From the NCBI RefSeq assembly GCF_000802235.1, contig NZ_JTDL01000152.1, positions 62,001-126,000 of the forward strand: 64,000 nucleotides of DNA, read 5' to 3'. This DNA comes from Sinomonas humi. Lineage in GTDB: Bacteria; Actinomycetota; Actinomycetes; Actinomycetales; Micrococcaceae. Positions 16,888-25,402 of the stretch are shown here, piece after piece (the first letter of the stretch is position 1; every line of letters begins with the position of its first letter). The notes beneath the pieces are model-generated. The model made no database searches, was not told the DNA's origin, and worked only from the letters and a program-made list of their open reading frames with translations. The position numbers and the translations under genes are program-made.

Positions 16888-18446
16888 CGTGCCTCCTCAG
16901 TGGTGCGCAGGAGCAATGCCGCGCCGACGTCATCGGGGCTCGGGCTCTCGCCCCCGGCCAAGTCAGCAATCGACCACGCCAGCCGGAGAACGCGGTCGTA
17001 GCCCCGTGCAGTGAGGGTGTGCATCTCGAGAGCCCGATCCAGAATGCGCGTCGAACTCGATGGGAGCCTGAGGGCACCCCGTAGCAGCCGGCCAGGAGCT
17101 TCCGCATTGGTCGAAAATCCAAAGGGACCCAGCCGCTCAGCCTGACGCGCCCTTGCCTGGAGGACGCGGGCAGCCACAGCCTTCGAGGACTCTCCCGAAG
17201 AGTTGCCCGCGAGGTCAACAGCAGATACCCGCCGGACCCCAAGCTGGATGTCCACGCGATCGAGAAGCGGACCGGACAGCCGTGCAAGGTACCGTCGCTT
17301 CGCTTGAGGGGGGCACGAGCAGAGAAGCCCCTTTCCAGATCCCTGCCCGCAGGGACAGGGATTGGCCGCGAGGACGAGCAGGAACCGAGCGGGGTACGCG
17401 GCCGTGCCAGCCGCCCGATCGATACTCACCACCCCGCTCTCGAGTGGCTGTCGCAGGGAATCGAGGACGTTTCGGTGAAATTCAGGGGCTTCGTCGAGGA
17501 ACAGGACGCCACGGTGAGCGCGCGAAGCTGCACCGGGGCGAGCGATCCCGCTCCCGCCTCCGATGATCGCCGGCGGGCTCGCCGTATGGTGAGGACTCTC
17601 GAACGGCGGCCTGCGCACGAGTTCGCGCGTGGCGCTCGGATGACTCGAGAGCGAATGGATTGCTGTGACCTCCATAGCCGCCTCGTCGTCCAGGTCCGGC
17701 AGGATCCCCGGAAGCCGCTCGGCCAGCATTGTCTTGCCCGCCCCCGGAGGCCCGAGCATCAGGATGTGATGGCCTCCTGCCGCTGCCACTTCCAAGGCCG
17801 CCCGCGCCTCGTGCTGGCCCGCGACGTCCCTCAGGTCCGGCACCATCTGGGGAGGCGGAGACCCGCCGTCGCCCTCCCCCGCCTGCCCCGCCGAGGTACC
17901 CGAACCTCCCTCCTCGGGCAGGATCACGTTGAGCGGGTCCGCGCCGAGATCCAACGCGAGGCTGCCCAGACTCTCATAGCCGCGCACTCGAGCCCCTGGC
18001 ACCAGGCGAGCCTCGGCTTCGTTCGCCCTCGCCACGACGACATCCGAATACCCGGCCCGCACCGCGGCCATTACGGCTGGCAGCACCCCCTGAACCGGCC
18101 TCAGCCGTCCGTCCAGGCCCAGCTCTGCCACGAAGACCGTGTCCGCGGGCGGACGAATGTCCCCCGCTGCAGCCAACGCCGCGACCGTGATCGCCAAATC
18201 GAACGCAGTCCCCCGCTTCGGCAGCGATGCCGGAATCAGGTTCACAGTGATCTTGCGCCGGCTCAGCGGCAGACCAGAGTTCTGTGCCGCGGACCGCACC
18301 CGCTCTTTGGCCTCGTTCAACGCCGAATCCGGTAGGCCCAGCAGCACAAACGCTGGCAGCGTCTGGCCGATGTCAGCCTCAACCTCGACGACGAACCCGT
18401 TCAGGCCCACAAGCCCGATTCCCAGTGCACGTCCCACACCGCTCAC
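16884..18446 (-). CDS. comM: YifB/ComM family AAA+ ATPase (Mg-chelatase-like)
   Basis: ComM is a hexameric helicase that drives branch migration during integration of transforming DNA. The 520-residue protein has an N-terminal ChlI-like domain (GLPDSALNEAKERVRSA, KITVNL-PA), a central AAA+ domain with Walker A GPPGAGKT and Walker B LFLDEAPEF, a Cys cluster (CPCGQG with CSCPP) and a C-terminal Mg-chelatase domain. The GTG at 18446 overlaps the yraN TGA as GTGA; the frame extending to 18626 is an open-frame artefact lying over yraN. It is not a real magnesium chelatase subunit: no bchlorophyll or cobalamin genes are near. Confidence 0.93.
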   Translation of the reverse strand: MSGVGRALGIGLVGLNGFVVEVEADIGQTLPAFVLLGLPDSALNEAKERVRSAAQNSGLPLSRRKITVNLIPASLPKRGTAFDLAITVAALAAAGDIRPPADTVFVAELGLDGRLRPVQGVLPAVMAAVRAGYSDVVVARANEAEARLVPGARVRGYESLGSLALDLGADPLNVILPEEGGSGTSAGQAGEGDGGSPPPQMVPDLRDVAGQHEARAALEVAAAGGHHILMLGPPGAGKTMLAERLPGILPDLDDEAAMEVTAIHSLSSHPSATRELVRRPPFESPHHTASPPAIIGGGSGIARPGAASRAHRGVLFLDEAPEFHRNVLDSLRQPLESGVVSIDRAAGTAAYPARFLLVLAANPCPCGQGSGKGLLCSCPPQAKRRYLARLSGPLLDRVDIQLGVRRVSAVDLAGNSSGESSKAVAARVLQARARQAERLGPFGFSTNAEAPGRLLRGALRLPSSSTRILDRALEMHTLTARGYDRVLRLAWSIADLAGGESPSPDDVGAALLLRTTEEAR

Positions 18447-18799
18447 GCCACACCCCGCAGATGCTCCACGAGCGGAGAAGGCCCCTCCGGCCCCGTCACG
18501 GCGATCACGTCGACCCGTCGGCGAGCCGCCTGGAGCCGATGCTCCTTGGCCCACAAAGCGGCCAGCCGCGCCACTCTCGCGAGCTTCACTCCATCGACGG
18601 CCTCGAACGGATGACCGAAGTCCCACGACGAACGCGACTTCACCTCGACCGCAACCAGCACCGCGCCGTCAAGCGCCACAAGGTCCAGCTCCCCTTCCCG
18701 GCACCGCCAATTCCGGTCCAGGATCACCGCCCCGCTCGCCTTGAAGTAGTCCTCGGCTAGCCGCTCACCGCGCTGCCCGACCCTATCCTTCGCCCTCAT
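18443..18799 (-). CDS. YraN family (UPF0102) endonuclease-like protein
   Basis: A 118-residue Holliday-junction-resolvase-fold protein of unproven role, usually next to comM and dprA. The restriction-endonuclease-like core is visible: GERLAEDYF, then E-x-D-L-V-A and the V-E-V-K-S-R motif (acidic residues and Lys of the nuclease site). The ATG at 18799 gives the usual start MRAKDRVGQRGE; a longer frame to 18841 is unsupported. It is the first gene of the coupled yraN-comM-dprA unit. Confidence 0.9.
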   Translation of the reverse strand: MRAKDRVGQRGERLAEDYFKASGAVILDRNWRCREGELDLVALDGAVLVAVEVKSRSSWDFGHPFEAVDGVKLARVARLAALWAKEHRLQAARRRVDVIAVTGPEGPSPLVEHLRGVA

Positions 18800-18922
18800 G
18801 CAGCAAGCCTGCCCGCCTAGCGCGACGCAGACGGCCTGCATAGGGACCTATGTGGGGAAAACGCCGTCGAAATCGCCGTGGAGGACCAATCGACCGGGCT
18901 GAATGTCTGGAAGCGATGGTGT

Positions 18923-19804
18923 TCAGCCTCTGGGTGACGCACCCGAGGAGCAGACGCCCGCATATTTGGCGGGAACAGAGATCACAAATGCGCTTGTGGT
19001 GTTACTGGCACCCGGAACGGTATAGAGATATGCGCTGCAACTCTCCCCCGCCGGCTTCTGGACCGCCGGGCCGTCCTGAATGTAGGTCACTTGGTAGACG
19101 ATCTTCGCGGGTTGCGCCAGTCCCGCGACGAGCTGGCCAACCGAGGCCTGCGGAACCTTCGGGATGGTCCCCGGCGTGGACACTGGGCTGGGCGCAGCCA
19201 CCAGCGGCTCGGTTTGCCCGGGCGCTAGAGGGGCCGGCGAGGCGCTGCTACTGGGGCCGGGCCCGAAGGACAGATCGTTAGTCAGCTGGAGGGCGCAATA
19301 AGCCGGTGCTCCACCGTCTGAGGTCGTCAGGCCCGGCAGCGCTGCTGATGCCTCGTTTGCCGACGAGGCGTTGTTGAGCAGGCCCTTGCCAAGAGTGCAG
19401 ACCGCAGAATTGATGGGGTAGAGCGCCAGGGGCGACCAATCATACGGCTCAGGATTGGGCCGGCCCGAGGTTGTGTTGGTCACCGTCGCCTTCGCATCGA
19501 CCTTGAAGGTGACGGTCGAGAAGCCCGAGGCATCCTTGGCAGGCGAGGCCGAGAAGCCCGATGCGCTCACGCTGTAGTTGATCGTCGCGGTATAGCCCCC
19601 GGTTGAGGTAAGCGCAATCGAACCAGACTCGGAGATCTGCGAGGTTGTCGACTGGGTTGGTGAGTCGGCAGCGCTCGCTGCGGACGTCGTTTGGCCCGCA
19701 GTGCCGGCCGAGGATGCGCCCCCGGAGGGGCCCGATGAAGTGCATCCTGAAGCGACGACGGCCAGGGCAGCGGCCAGAATCACGGCAGGTGTTCCTCGAT
19801 GCAT
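18923..19804 (-). CDS. Putative lipoprotein, unknown function
   Basis: A 293-residue secreted protein that I do not recognise. The N-terminus has a short hydrophobic signal ending in the lipobox VASGC (Cys about residue 21), so it is probably a membrane-anchored lipoprotein outside the cell. After it comes a 40-residue Ser/Thr/Gly/Ala-rich linker, a beta-rich region with repeated GFS elements, a central region with two Cys that could pair, a Pro/Ser-rich linker, and a C-terminal region with two more Cys. ATG at 19804 lies directly against AGGAG, which is too close; a GTG seven codons on has GAGGA at better spacing. It interrupts the usual DUF2469-yraN adjacency. 18800-18922 and 19805-19908 hold nothing else. 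Confidence 0.8.
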   Translation of the reverse strand: MHRGTPAVILAAALAVVASGCTSSGPSGGASSAGTAGQTTSAASAADSPTQSTTSQISESGSIALTSTGGYTATINYSVSASGFSASPAKDASGFSTVTFKVDAKATVTNTTSGRPNPEPYDWSPLALYPINSAVCTLGKGLLNNASSANEASAALPGLTTSDGGAPAYCALQLTNDLSFGPGPSSSASPAPLAPGQTEPLVAAPSPVSTPGTIPKVPQASVGQLVAGLAQPAKIVYQVTYIQDGPAVQKPAGESCSAYLYTVPGASNTTSAFVISVPAKYAGVCSSGASPRG

Positions 19805-19908
19805 CTCCTACCCCCAACCACAGCCGATCCGGCCAGTCAGACGACGTTGGAGCGGAGCGTACACCACTATCTCGGCTTTTGCCCGGGAAGCGTTCGCCTG
19901 GTTTCCCT

Positions 19909-20232
19909 CTACGTCCCGAGCCCGTCCTTCGGAAGCGCCAGGTCTTCCACCTTCGGAAGCTCCTCGACGTTGACGTCCTTGAACGTGATGACGCGGACGC
20001 TCTTCACGAAGCGGGCGCTGCGGTATACGTCCCACACCCAGGCGTCTTGAAGGGTCAGATCGAAGTAGACCTCGCCGTCAGCAGAGCGCGCCTGAAGATC
20101 GACATGGTTGGCCAGATAGAACCGGCGCTCGGTCTCCACGACATAGCTGAACAGCGAGACGACATCGCGGTACTCGCGATAGAGCTGGAGCTCCATGTCG
20201 GTCTCGTAGTTCTCGAGGTCTTCAGCGCTCAT
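19909..20232 (-). CDS. DUF2469 family protein
   Basis: A 107-residue protein restricted to Actinobacteria and almost always encoded just after rnhB; its function is unknown. The sequence is the standard family form: AEDLENYETDMELQLYREYRDV, ETERRFYLAN and FKDVNVEELPK. The ATG overlaps the rnhB stop by ATGA, so it is translationally coupled to rnhB. Confidence 0.92.
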   Translation of the reverse strand: MSAEDLENYETDMELQLYREYRDVVSLFSYVVETERRFYLANHVDLQARSADGEVYFDLTLQDAWVWDVYRSARFVKSVRVITFKDVNVEELPKVEDLALPKDGLGT

Positions 20233-20978
20233 AGTCCCATCTTCCCATCGTCATCGAGGAGCACGGCGCCGCCTTCGAGATTCCAGCTCCGCCGATGCCA
20301 CGCCGTAGGCCCGAACTCGAGGAGTGCCGCGCGATGCTCGGGAGTCGCGTAGCCCTTGTTGACTGCCCAGCCATAACGCGGATCCTCGGCGCCCAGCTGC
20401 ATCATGAGCGCGTCTCGCTCGACCTTCGCGAGAATGCTCGCAGCCGCCACGGCCTGGCATTTCAGATCCGCCTTGATCATCGTGCGCACGGGCGTACCCG
20501 GAACCGCGACGGCGTCGCCGAAGAGCGCGTTCTGGCCCCCACGGCCCAGCCAGTCGTAGTTGCCGTCCAGATGAACAACGTCCGGGACAACTCCGTCCAA
20601 GGCGATCTCCGCAAGAGCCCTGGTCCCCGCGAGTCGTAGGGCTTCCATTAGCCCGAAGGCGTCGATCTCATCAGCGCTCGCATGCCCCACCGCGCTCGCC
20701 ACCCCCCACGACCGGACAAGAGGAACGAGTTCGACCCGCTTCTCCGGACTCAACAGCTTGCTGTCCCGCAGCACGGTGCGGGTGCGCACGCTGCGGACGT
20801 CGACAACCACCACGCCGACGCTCACGGGGCCCGCCAAGGCCCCTCGGCCCACTTCGTCACACCCAGCCACGAGCGGACCATGCTCAGCTGCGAGCTGACG
20901 AACATAGCGCAAAGTCGGCGCAGGAGCACTGGGCTTTCGCGACGAGGGGCGGACGCGGAGTGGCTCGATTGCTGTCAT
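20229..20978 (-). CDS. rnhB: Ribonuclease HII
   Basis: It cuts the RNA strand of RNA-DNA hybrids and removes single ribonucleotides from DNA. The 249-residue protein has the acidic metal site: Asp and Glu in GCDEVGRGALAGP, then Asp in DSKLLSPEKR and Asp in HLDGNYDW, plus the late IKADLKCQAVAAASILAKV segment. An N-terminal extension of about 35 residues is rich in Pro and Arg. The start is one base after the lepB stop. In line with the usual rplS-lepB-rnhB-DUF2469 order. Confidence 0.95.
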   Translation of the reverse strand: MTAIEPLRVRPSSRKPSAPAPTLRYVRQLAAEHGPLVAGCDEVGRGALAGPVSVGVVVVDVRSVRTRTVLRDSKLLSPEKRVELVPLVRSWGVASAVGHASADEIDAFGLMEALRLAGTRALAEIALDGVVPDVVHLDGNYDWLGRGGQNALFGDAVAVPGTPVRTMIKADLKCQAVAAASILAKVERDALMMQLGAEDPRYGWAVNKGYATPEHRAALLEFGPTAWHRRSWNLEGGAVLLDDDGKMGL

Positions 20979-20979
20979 G

Positions 20980-21744
20980 TCAGTGCGGTGCGGGAATTGA
21001 CGAAAAAGTACTGGAATAGTTGCTCAGGGTCCCCAGCCGATTGAGCGGCCAGGCAATAACGACAGCTTGGCCCTCAATGTCCTTCTCGTCAATGAAGCCG
21101 TTGCCCGGCTGGGCGGCGTTGTGGAACCGCGAGTCGGACGAGTGATTGCGGTTGTCGCCCATGACCCAGACGTCCCCGGCCGGAACGACGACGTCGAACG
21201 GCACGGGTCGCGGCACCTCGGCCGGGTTGACATAAGGTTCGACGAGCGCCACCCCGTTGACCGTGATCCGCTGCTGGGCATCACAGCACACGACGTGATC
21301 ACCGGGGAGCCCGATGAGGCGCTTCACGAGGTACTGCTGCGATGTGTCCGGAAGCAGCCCGATGAACTCCAACGTCTTCTGGAACCAGTTCTGCGCGCCA
21401 TCGTTCGAGGGCGGCAGCCACCCCTTCGTGTCCTTGAAGACGACGACGTCGCCCCGCTGAAGGGCGAAGTTGCGAGGCACCATGAGGTTCACGAAGATCC
21501 GGTCGTTCTCCTCAAGCGTCGGCACCATCGATTCCGATGGGATGTAGAACGCCTTGAAGAAGAACGTCTTGATGACGAACGAGAGGACGATCGAGATCAC
21601 CAGGATGAGCGCAATCTCGCGGAGCCACGAAAGCAGCCCGCCTCGGCGCGAATTGCGCTCGCGTACGGGATCTACAGGATCCGGAGAATCTTCAGCGGGG
21701 CCTTGGTCGGCGTCATGCGGTCCTGTCTCGGCCCCGTGGGTCAC
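20980..21744 (-). CDS. lepB: Signal peptidase I (first of two tandem copies)
   Basis: A membrane-bound serine protease that removes signal peptides from Sec and Tat substrates. The 254-residue protein has an acidic cytoplasmic N-terminus, one membrane helix (IALILVISIVLSFVIKTFFF, about residues 44-63), the catalytic Ser in IPSESMVPTL, the general-base Lys in LVKRLIGLPGD and box E GDNRNHSSDSR. ATG overlaps the stop of the upstream lepB copy by four bases. The two copies differ much in sequence, so they may divide the substrates. Confidence 0.95.
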   Translation of the reverse strand: MTHGAETGPHDADQGPAEDSPDPVDPVRERNSRRGGLLSWLREIALILVISIVLSFVIKTFFFKAFYIPSESMVPTLEENDRIFVNLMVPRNFALQRGDVVVFKDTKGWLPPSNDGAQNWFQKTLEFIGLLPDTSQQYLVKRLIGLPGDHVVCCDAQQRITVNGVALVEPYVNPAEVPRPVPFDVVVPAGDVWVMGDNRNHSSDSRFHNAAQPGNGFIDEKDIEGQAVVIAWPLNRLGTLSNYSSTFSSIPAPH

Positions 21745-22427
21745 CGGACCTCCTTCGGAGTGGTGGTCATCGGCCCCAATCTATCAAGGGGCCAGAGAAT
21801 GGCGATCGGCTCGCCGATCACGCGATCCGTCCGCACCAGGCCGCCGCCGGGGGCACCCAGCAACGCGCGTGAGTCCATGGAATCCGATCGATGGTCCCCA
21901 AGCAGCCACAGACGGCCGGCGGGAACGATGACATCGAACTTCATCGTGCTAGGAGCATCACCGGGAAACAGATACGGCTCATCGATCGGCTTGCCGTTGA
22001 CAGTGAGCCGTCCATCAGGGCTGCAGCACGCGACGTGGTCCCCCGCTACGCCGATGACGCGCTTCACGAATACCGTCTCGTTGGGAACCACGCCGAGCCA
22101 CTCCCCGGCCCCCTGCAGGGCGTCTCCGATCCAGCCGCGCCCGCTGTCGAGCGGGGCGAAGGATCCGCGCCCGTCGAAGACCACGACGTCCCCGCGTTCT
22201 ATCGGCCGGGACGCGAAGGCGGTGCGAGAGACGGCGATGCGGTCTCCCGGCTGCAGCAGCGGTTCCATAGACCCGGAGGGAATGTAGAAGACGTCGACCA
22301 GGAACGCTCGGACGAGGCTCCATACAACGAACGCGACAACGACGCCGAGAAGCGCCGAGCGCCAGCCCAGAAGTCTGGGCCGGCGCTCGGACCGGGTGCT
22401 GCGGTCGGCGTCTGTCTCAGCGGTCAC
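21741..22427 (-). CDS. lepB: Signal peptidase I (second of two tandem copies)
   Basis: A 228-residue paralog of the neighbouring signal peptidase. It has one N-terminal membrane helix (about residues 24-45), catalytic Ser in IPSGSMEPLL, Lys in FVKRVIGVAGD and box E GDHRSDSMDSR, where His replaces the usual Asn of GDNR. The region between the catalytic boxes is shorter and differs from the first copy. It lies between rplS and the other lepB, all leftward, and is coupled to the next gene by ATGA. Confidence 0.94.
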   Translation of the reverse strand: MTAETDADRSTRSERRPRLLGWRSALLGVVVAFVVWSLVRAFLVDVFYIPSGSMEPLLQPGDRIAVSRTAFASRPIERGDVVVFDGRGSFAPLDSGRGWIGDALQGAGEWLGVVPNETVFVKRVIGVAGDHVACCSPDGRLTVNGKPIDEPYLFPGDAPSTMKFDVIVPAGRLWLLGDHRSDSMDSRALLGAPGGGLVRTDRVIGEPIAILWPLDRLGPMTTTPKEVR

Positions 22428-22466
22428 GACGCGGCAGCGTTGGAGGCCGTAGGGCTCACCAAGGGG

Positions 22467-22826
22467 TTACTTGGAAGTGCTGTAGTCGCGCTTCTCCTTG
22501 ATCTTCGCGGCCTTGCCGCGGAGTTCACGCATGTAGTAGAGCTTGGCGCGACGAACGTCGCCCTTCGTCACGACCTCGATCTTCTCGATGATCGGGGAGT
22601 GAACCGGGAACGTACGCTCGACACCCACGCCGAAGGAGACCTTGCGGACGGTGAACGTCTCACGGACGCCGTGGCCCTGGCGGCCGACGACGAAGCCCTG
22701 GAAGACCTGAACACGGGAGTTCTTGCCTTCGATGATGTTGACGTGCACCTTGATGGTGTCGCCGGGCGCGAAGGTCGGGATGTCGGAGCGCAGGGAGGCG
22801 GCGTCGACAGCGTCGAGATGATGCAT
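22467..22826 (-). CDS. rplS: 50S ribosomal protein L19
   Basis: A 119-residue protein of the large subunit at the interface with 30S. The sequence has the family core: D-I-P[10 protein letters not shown], [36 protein letters not shown] and [22 protein letters not shown]. The ATG at 22826 has AGGAG upstream at seven-base spacing; an earlier frame start at 22850 is unsupported. A structured 218-bp leader separates it from trmD. Confidence 0.97.
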   Translation of the reverse strand: MHHLDAVDAASLRSDIPTFAPGDTIKVHVNIIEGKNSRVQVFQGFVVGRQGHGVRETFTVRKVSFGVGVERTFPVHSPIIEKIEVVTKGDVRRAKLYYMRELRGKAAKIKEKRDYSTSK

Positions 22827-22843
22827 GATGCTTCTCCTGGCGA

Positions 22844-22955
22844 CTGCCACAGGTCAATCGCTTCAGTCGCGGACCCGAGGGCCCGTGCTCTCACCCGCCA
22901 GCCGGATGGCCCGGAGGCGGGACGCCCCAGCCGTTGGCCGGCTCCCCTGTGGCAG
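22844..22955 (-). promoter_or_regulatory. Candidate structured RNA leader of rplS
   Basis: On the minus strand CTGCCACAGG (22955-22946) pairs perfectly with CCTGTGGCAG (22853-22844), closing a loop of about 92 nt. The inside folds further: AGCCG/CGGCT, CCCGCC/GGCGGG with an inner CCGG/CCGG, and CGGGCCC/GGTCCG. The closing stem ends seven bases before the rplS SD. This could be an autoregulatory or processing element; no homology to a named family is claimed. Confidence 0.5.
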
Positions 22956-23044
22956 AGTCCGAACCCGGCGGGCGCAACGCTCCATTTTGCCATGGGCGGG
23001 CCCCGGCGCGCGAATCGCGACCAGTAGGGCCGCTTCCCTGCTCG

Positions 23045-23851
23045 TCAGACTCGGGCGAGGCGCCCGCCGTCGTCCACGCCATACCCGAGTTCCCGCAGGA
23101 TCTCGCGTTCGCCCCCCGAAAATTGGGCCGCATCCGCGCCGTCAAGCAGCTCGGGGCGGCGAGCGGCCGTACGACGCAGCTGCTGCTCCCGGCGCCACTT
23201 CGCAATCCGCCCGTGGTTCCCGCTCAGGAGAACCTCCGGGACATCAAGTCCGCGCCAAGACGAGGGCTTCGTGTACACGGGGTACTCGAGGAGCCCGTCC
23301 GAGTGCGACTCCTCCACGAGCGACTCGGGATTCCCCACGACGCCAGGGATCAGTCGGCCGACGGCTTCGACCATGGCCATGACGGCCACCTCTCCTCCGT
23401 TGAGGACGTAGTCGCCGAGGCTGACCGGCCGTACTCGGAACCGCTCACTGGCCCAGTCGAGCACGCGCTCATCGATGCCCTCGTATCGCCCGCACGCGAA
23501 GGCCAGTGTCGGTTCGCCGGCGAGTTCGTGTGCGAGCGACTGGGTGAAGAGCTCGCCAGCCGGTGAGGGCACGATGAGGGTGGGCAGCTCCGCGTGGAGT
23601 TCGGGGTCGCGCTTCGCCGACTGGGCCGCGAGGACGGCGTCAAGGGCAAGCGACCACGGCTCGGGCTTCATGACCATGCCCGCTCCGCCACCGTAAGGCG
23701 TGTCGTCGACAGTGCGGTGCCGGTCGAAGGTGAAATCACGGAGATCGTGGACCTCGAGCTCGAGGATGCCGTCTTCCTGGGCCCGCCCTAGGAGGGACAG
23801 GCGCAGCGGCGAGAGATATTCCGGGAAGATGCTGACGACGTCGATGCGCAT
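23045..23851 (-). CDS. trmD: tRNA (guanine-N1)-methyltransferase
   Basis: A SPOUT methyltransferase that makes m1G37 in tRNAs reading CUN, CCN and CGG, preventing frameshifts. The 268-residue protein shows [29 protein letters not shown], the trefoil-knot AdoMet site [10 protein letters not shown] and [13 protein letters not shown]. The C-terminal domain has the usual RREQQLRRT. It starts immediately after the rimM stop. Right of it in the same direction lie rimM, khpA and rpsP. Confidence 0.96.
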   Translation of the reverse strand: MRIDVVSIFPEYLSPLRLSLLGRAQEDGILELEVHDLRDFTFDRHRTVDDTPYGGGAGMVMKPEPWSLALDAVLAAQSAKRDPELHAELPTLIVPSPAGELFTQSLAHELAGEPTLAFACGRYEGIDERVLDWASERFRVRPVSLGDYVLNGGEVAVMAMVEAVGRLIPGVVGNPESLVEESHSDGLLEYPVYTKPSSWRGLDVPEVLLSGNHGRIAKWRREQQLRRTAARRPELLDGADAAQFSGGEREILRELGYGVDDGGRLARV

Positions 23852-24451
23852 CTAGGCGCCTTTCCCGCCGTCGCCCTCGGCCCCGCCGTCGTCCTCCCTC
23901 GTCTGGCCGCCTTGGGGGGCGGCTGCCGGCTCGGCATTGAGCTCGAACAGGCCGGCGGGAGGGACGACGACGACGAAGCCCCCTTCCGGGTCGACTTCCG
24001 GCACGATCTCCTCGACGAACGGGACGAGTACCTCTCCCTGCGGAGTTTCGATCACGAGCAGGTCCTGGGCCGGCATCACCTGCAGCGCGGACACGGTTCC
24101 GACGCGCTCGCCCTCGACGCGCACCTCGAGCCCGACGAGCTCGTGCTCGTACCAGCCCTCATCGTCCTCGTCCTCGACCTCGTCGGTGTCGATGGAGAGG
24201 GTGGCCCCGCGCAGTTCTTCGGCGCGATTGCGATCTGGGACTTCCTCGAAGCCGAGCACGAGGATGTCCTTGTTCCAGCGTGCGGAACGCACAGTGAGTG
24301 AACGGACGGAGAGCGAAGATTGGGATGCGGGATCGACGTCGAACACCGCGCCCACTACGAACCGGTCCTCGGGCGAGTCTGTCAAGACCTGCGCCGTCAC
24401 CTCACCGCGGATGCCGTGGGGCTTGCCGATGCGCGCGACCCGAACCTGCAT
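23852..24451 (-). CDS. rimM: 16S rRNA-processing protein RimM
   Basis: An assembly factor for the 30S head. The 199-residue protein has the N-terminal RimM beta-barrel (MQVRVARIGKPHGIRGEVTA) and a PRC-barrel (WYEHELVGLEV, then VLVPFVEEIVPEVD), followed by a Gly/Glu-rich tail of about 30 residues. It directly abuts trmD. It is separated from khpA by a strong terminator-like hairpin, so rimM-trmD may also have its own promoter. Confidence 0.94.
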   Translation of the reverse strand: MQVRVARIGKPHGIRGEVTAQVLTDSPEDRFVVGAVFDVDPASQSSLSVRSLTVRSARWNKDILVLGFEEVPDRNRAEELRGATLSIDTDEVEDEDDEGWYEHELVGLEVRVEGERVGTVSALQVMPAQDLLVIETPQGEVLVPFVEEIVPEVDPEGGFVVVVPPAGLFELNAEPAAAPQGGQTREDDGGAEGDGGKGA

Positions 24452-24478
24452 GTCTTCCTCTCCTCATCCAGACGTTGA

Positions 24479-24544
24479 TGCGCAACCCTTGCGCAAAAAG
24501 GCTCCGGCCCCTCAGCCGTCTCTTGCGGGCGGGGGGCCGGAGCC
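24479..24544 (-). terminator. Terminator between khpA and rimM
   Basis: A 12-bp stem GGCTCCGGCCCC/GGGGCCGGAGCC (24544-24533 with 24511-24500) is followed on the minus strand by TTTTT. A second small palindrome TGCGCAA-CCC-TTGCGCA (24479-24495) comes next. It falls inside the ribosomal operon, between khpA and rimM. Confidence 0.85.
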
Positions 24545-24572
24545 GTTCAGATATTGATGCCGGGGGCCAGGC

Positions 24573-24815
24573 CTAGCGGCGGCGGTCGGTGTCGACGACG
24601 TCGACCCGAACCGAATCGCCCTCGGCGAGGGCGCCGACCACCGTGCGCAGCGCACGGGCGGTCCGACCCTGTCGGCCGATCACCCGGCCCAAGTCATCCT
24701 GATGGACGCGGACCTCGAGGATGTCACCGCGGCGGCTGTTCTTCGCCTCCACAGTGACATCGTCGGGGTTGTCCACGATTCCACGGACGAGATGCTCGAG
24801 CGCGTCGGCCAGCAA
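24573..24815 (-). CDS. khpA: KH-domain RNA-binding protein KhpA
   Basis: An 80-residue single KH-domain protein that binds RNA and, in other Gram-positives, pairs with KhpB/Jag to affect cell division and translation. The KH signature is LGRVIGRQGRTARALRTVV. The start is TTG at 24815, one base after the rpsP stop, so translation is likely coupled. A strong terminator follows. Confidence 0.93.
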   Translation of the reverse strand: MLADALEHLVRGIVDNPDDVTVEAKNSRRGDILEVRVHQDDLGRVIGRQGRTARALRTVVGALAEGDSVRVDVVDTDRRR

Positions 24816-24816
24816 G

Positions 24817-25218
24817 TTACTCAGCCTCGGTCGTCTCGGCTGGGGCCTCGTCGGCGGGCTTCGAAGCCTTGGGAGCCTCGGGGCGGATCACCGAGTCCTT
24901 CTCGGGAGCCACGAACGACTCCTTGGCCTTGGGCGCCTTGAGGGTGCCCTCCTGGCCAGGGAGGCCCTTGAACTTCTGCCAGTCGCCGGTCACCTTGAGG
25001 AGGGCGAGGACCTGCTCGGTCGGCTGGGCGCCGACAGAGAGCCAGTACTGCGCGCGCTCCGAGTTGACCTCGATGAACGAAGGCTCTTCGATCGGGTGGT
25101 ACTTGCCGATCTCCTCGATAGCACGGCCATCACGCTTGGTGCGTGAGTCCGCGACGACGATGCGGTAGAACGGCTGGCGCATCTTGCCGAAGCGCTTGAG
25201 GCGAATCTTAACGGCCAC
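24817..25218 (-). CDS. rpsP: 30S ribosomal protein S16
   Basis: A 133-residue small-subunit protein. The core [25 protein letters not shown] (given in part) and [21 protein letters not shown] are standard; residues after about 85 form the Lys/Ala/Glu-rich tail seen in actinobacteria. The GTG at 25218 gives the conserved N-terminus with AGGAG upstream at a longish spacing; a GTG at 25230 would lie on top of that SD. First gene of the rpsP-khpA unit. Confidence 0.96.
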   Translation of the reverse strand: MAVKIRLKRFGKMRQPFYRIVVADSRTKRDGRAIEEIGKYHPIEEPSFIEVNSERAQYWLSVGAQPTEQVLALLKVTGDWQKFKGLPGQEGTLKAPKAKESFVAPEKDSVIRPEAPKASKPADEAPAETTEAE

Positions 25219-25402
25219 GGTTGTGGTCACTCCTGTTTCTGGAAAAGGGCGAACTCGCGCTTTCTGCTCCCGTGGGGCGGGCCATACTCGGGCGCGTTCT
25301 GGTTGACACGACGCACGCGGAGAGAGGGGCCACGCCAGTCGGGTACCCCACTATTGTGCCAGACCTCCGGAGTGTTTTGCGATTCGCGTGGGGCCACCGG
25401 TG

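Noticed and set aside
16884-18446. Magnesium chelatase subunit
   Set aside because: Domain order and the yraN-comM-dprA context fit the ComM/YifB family.
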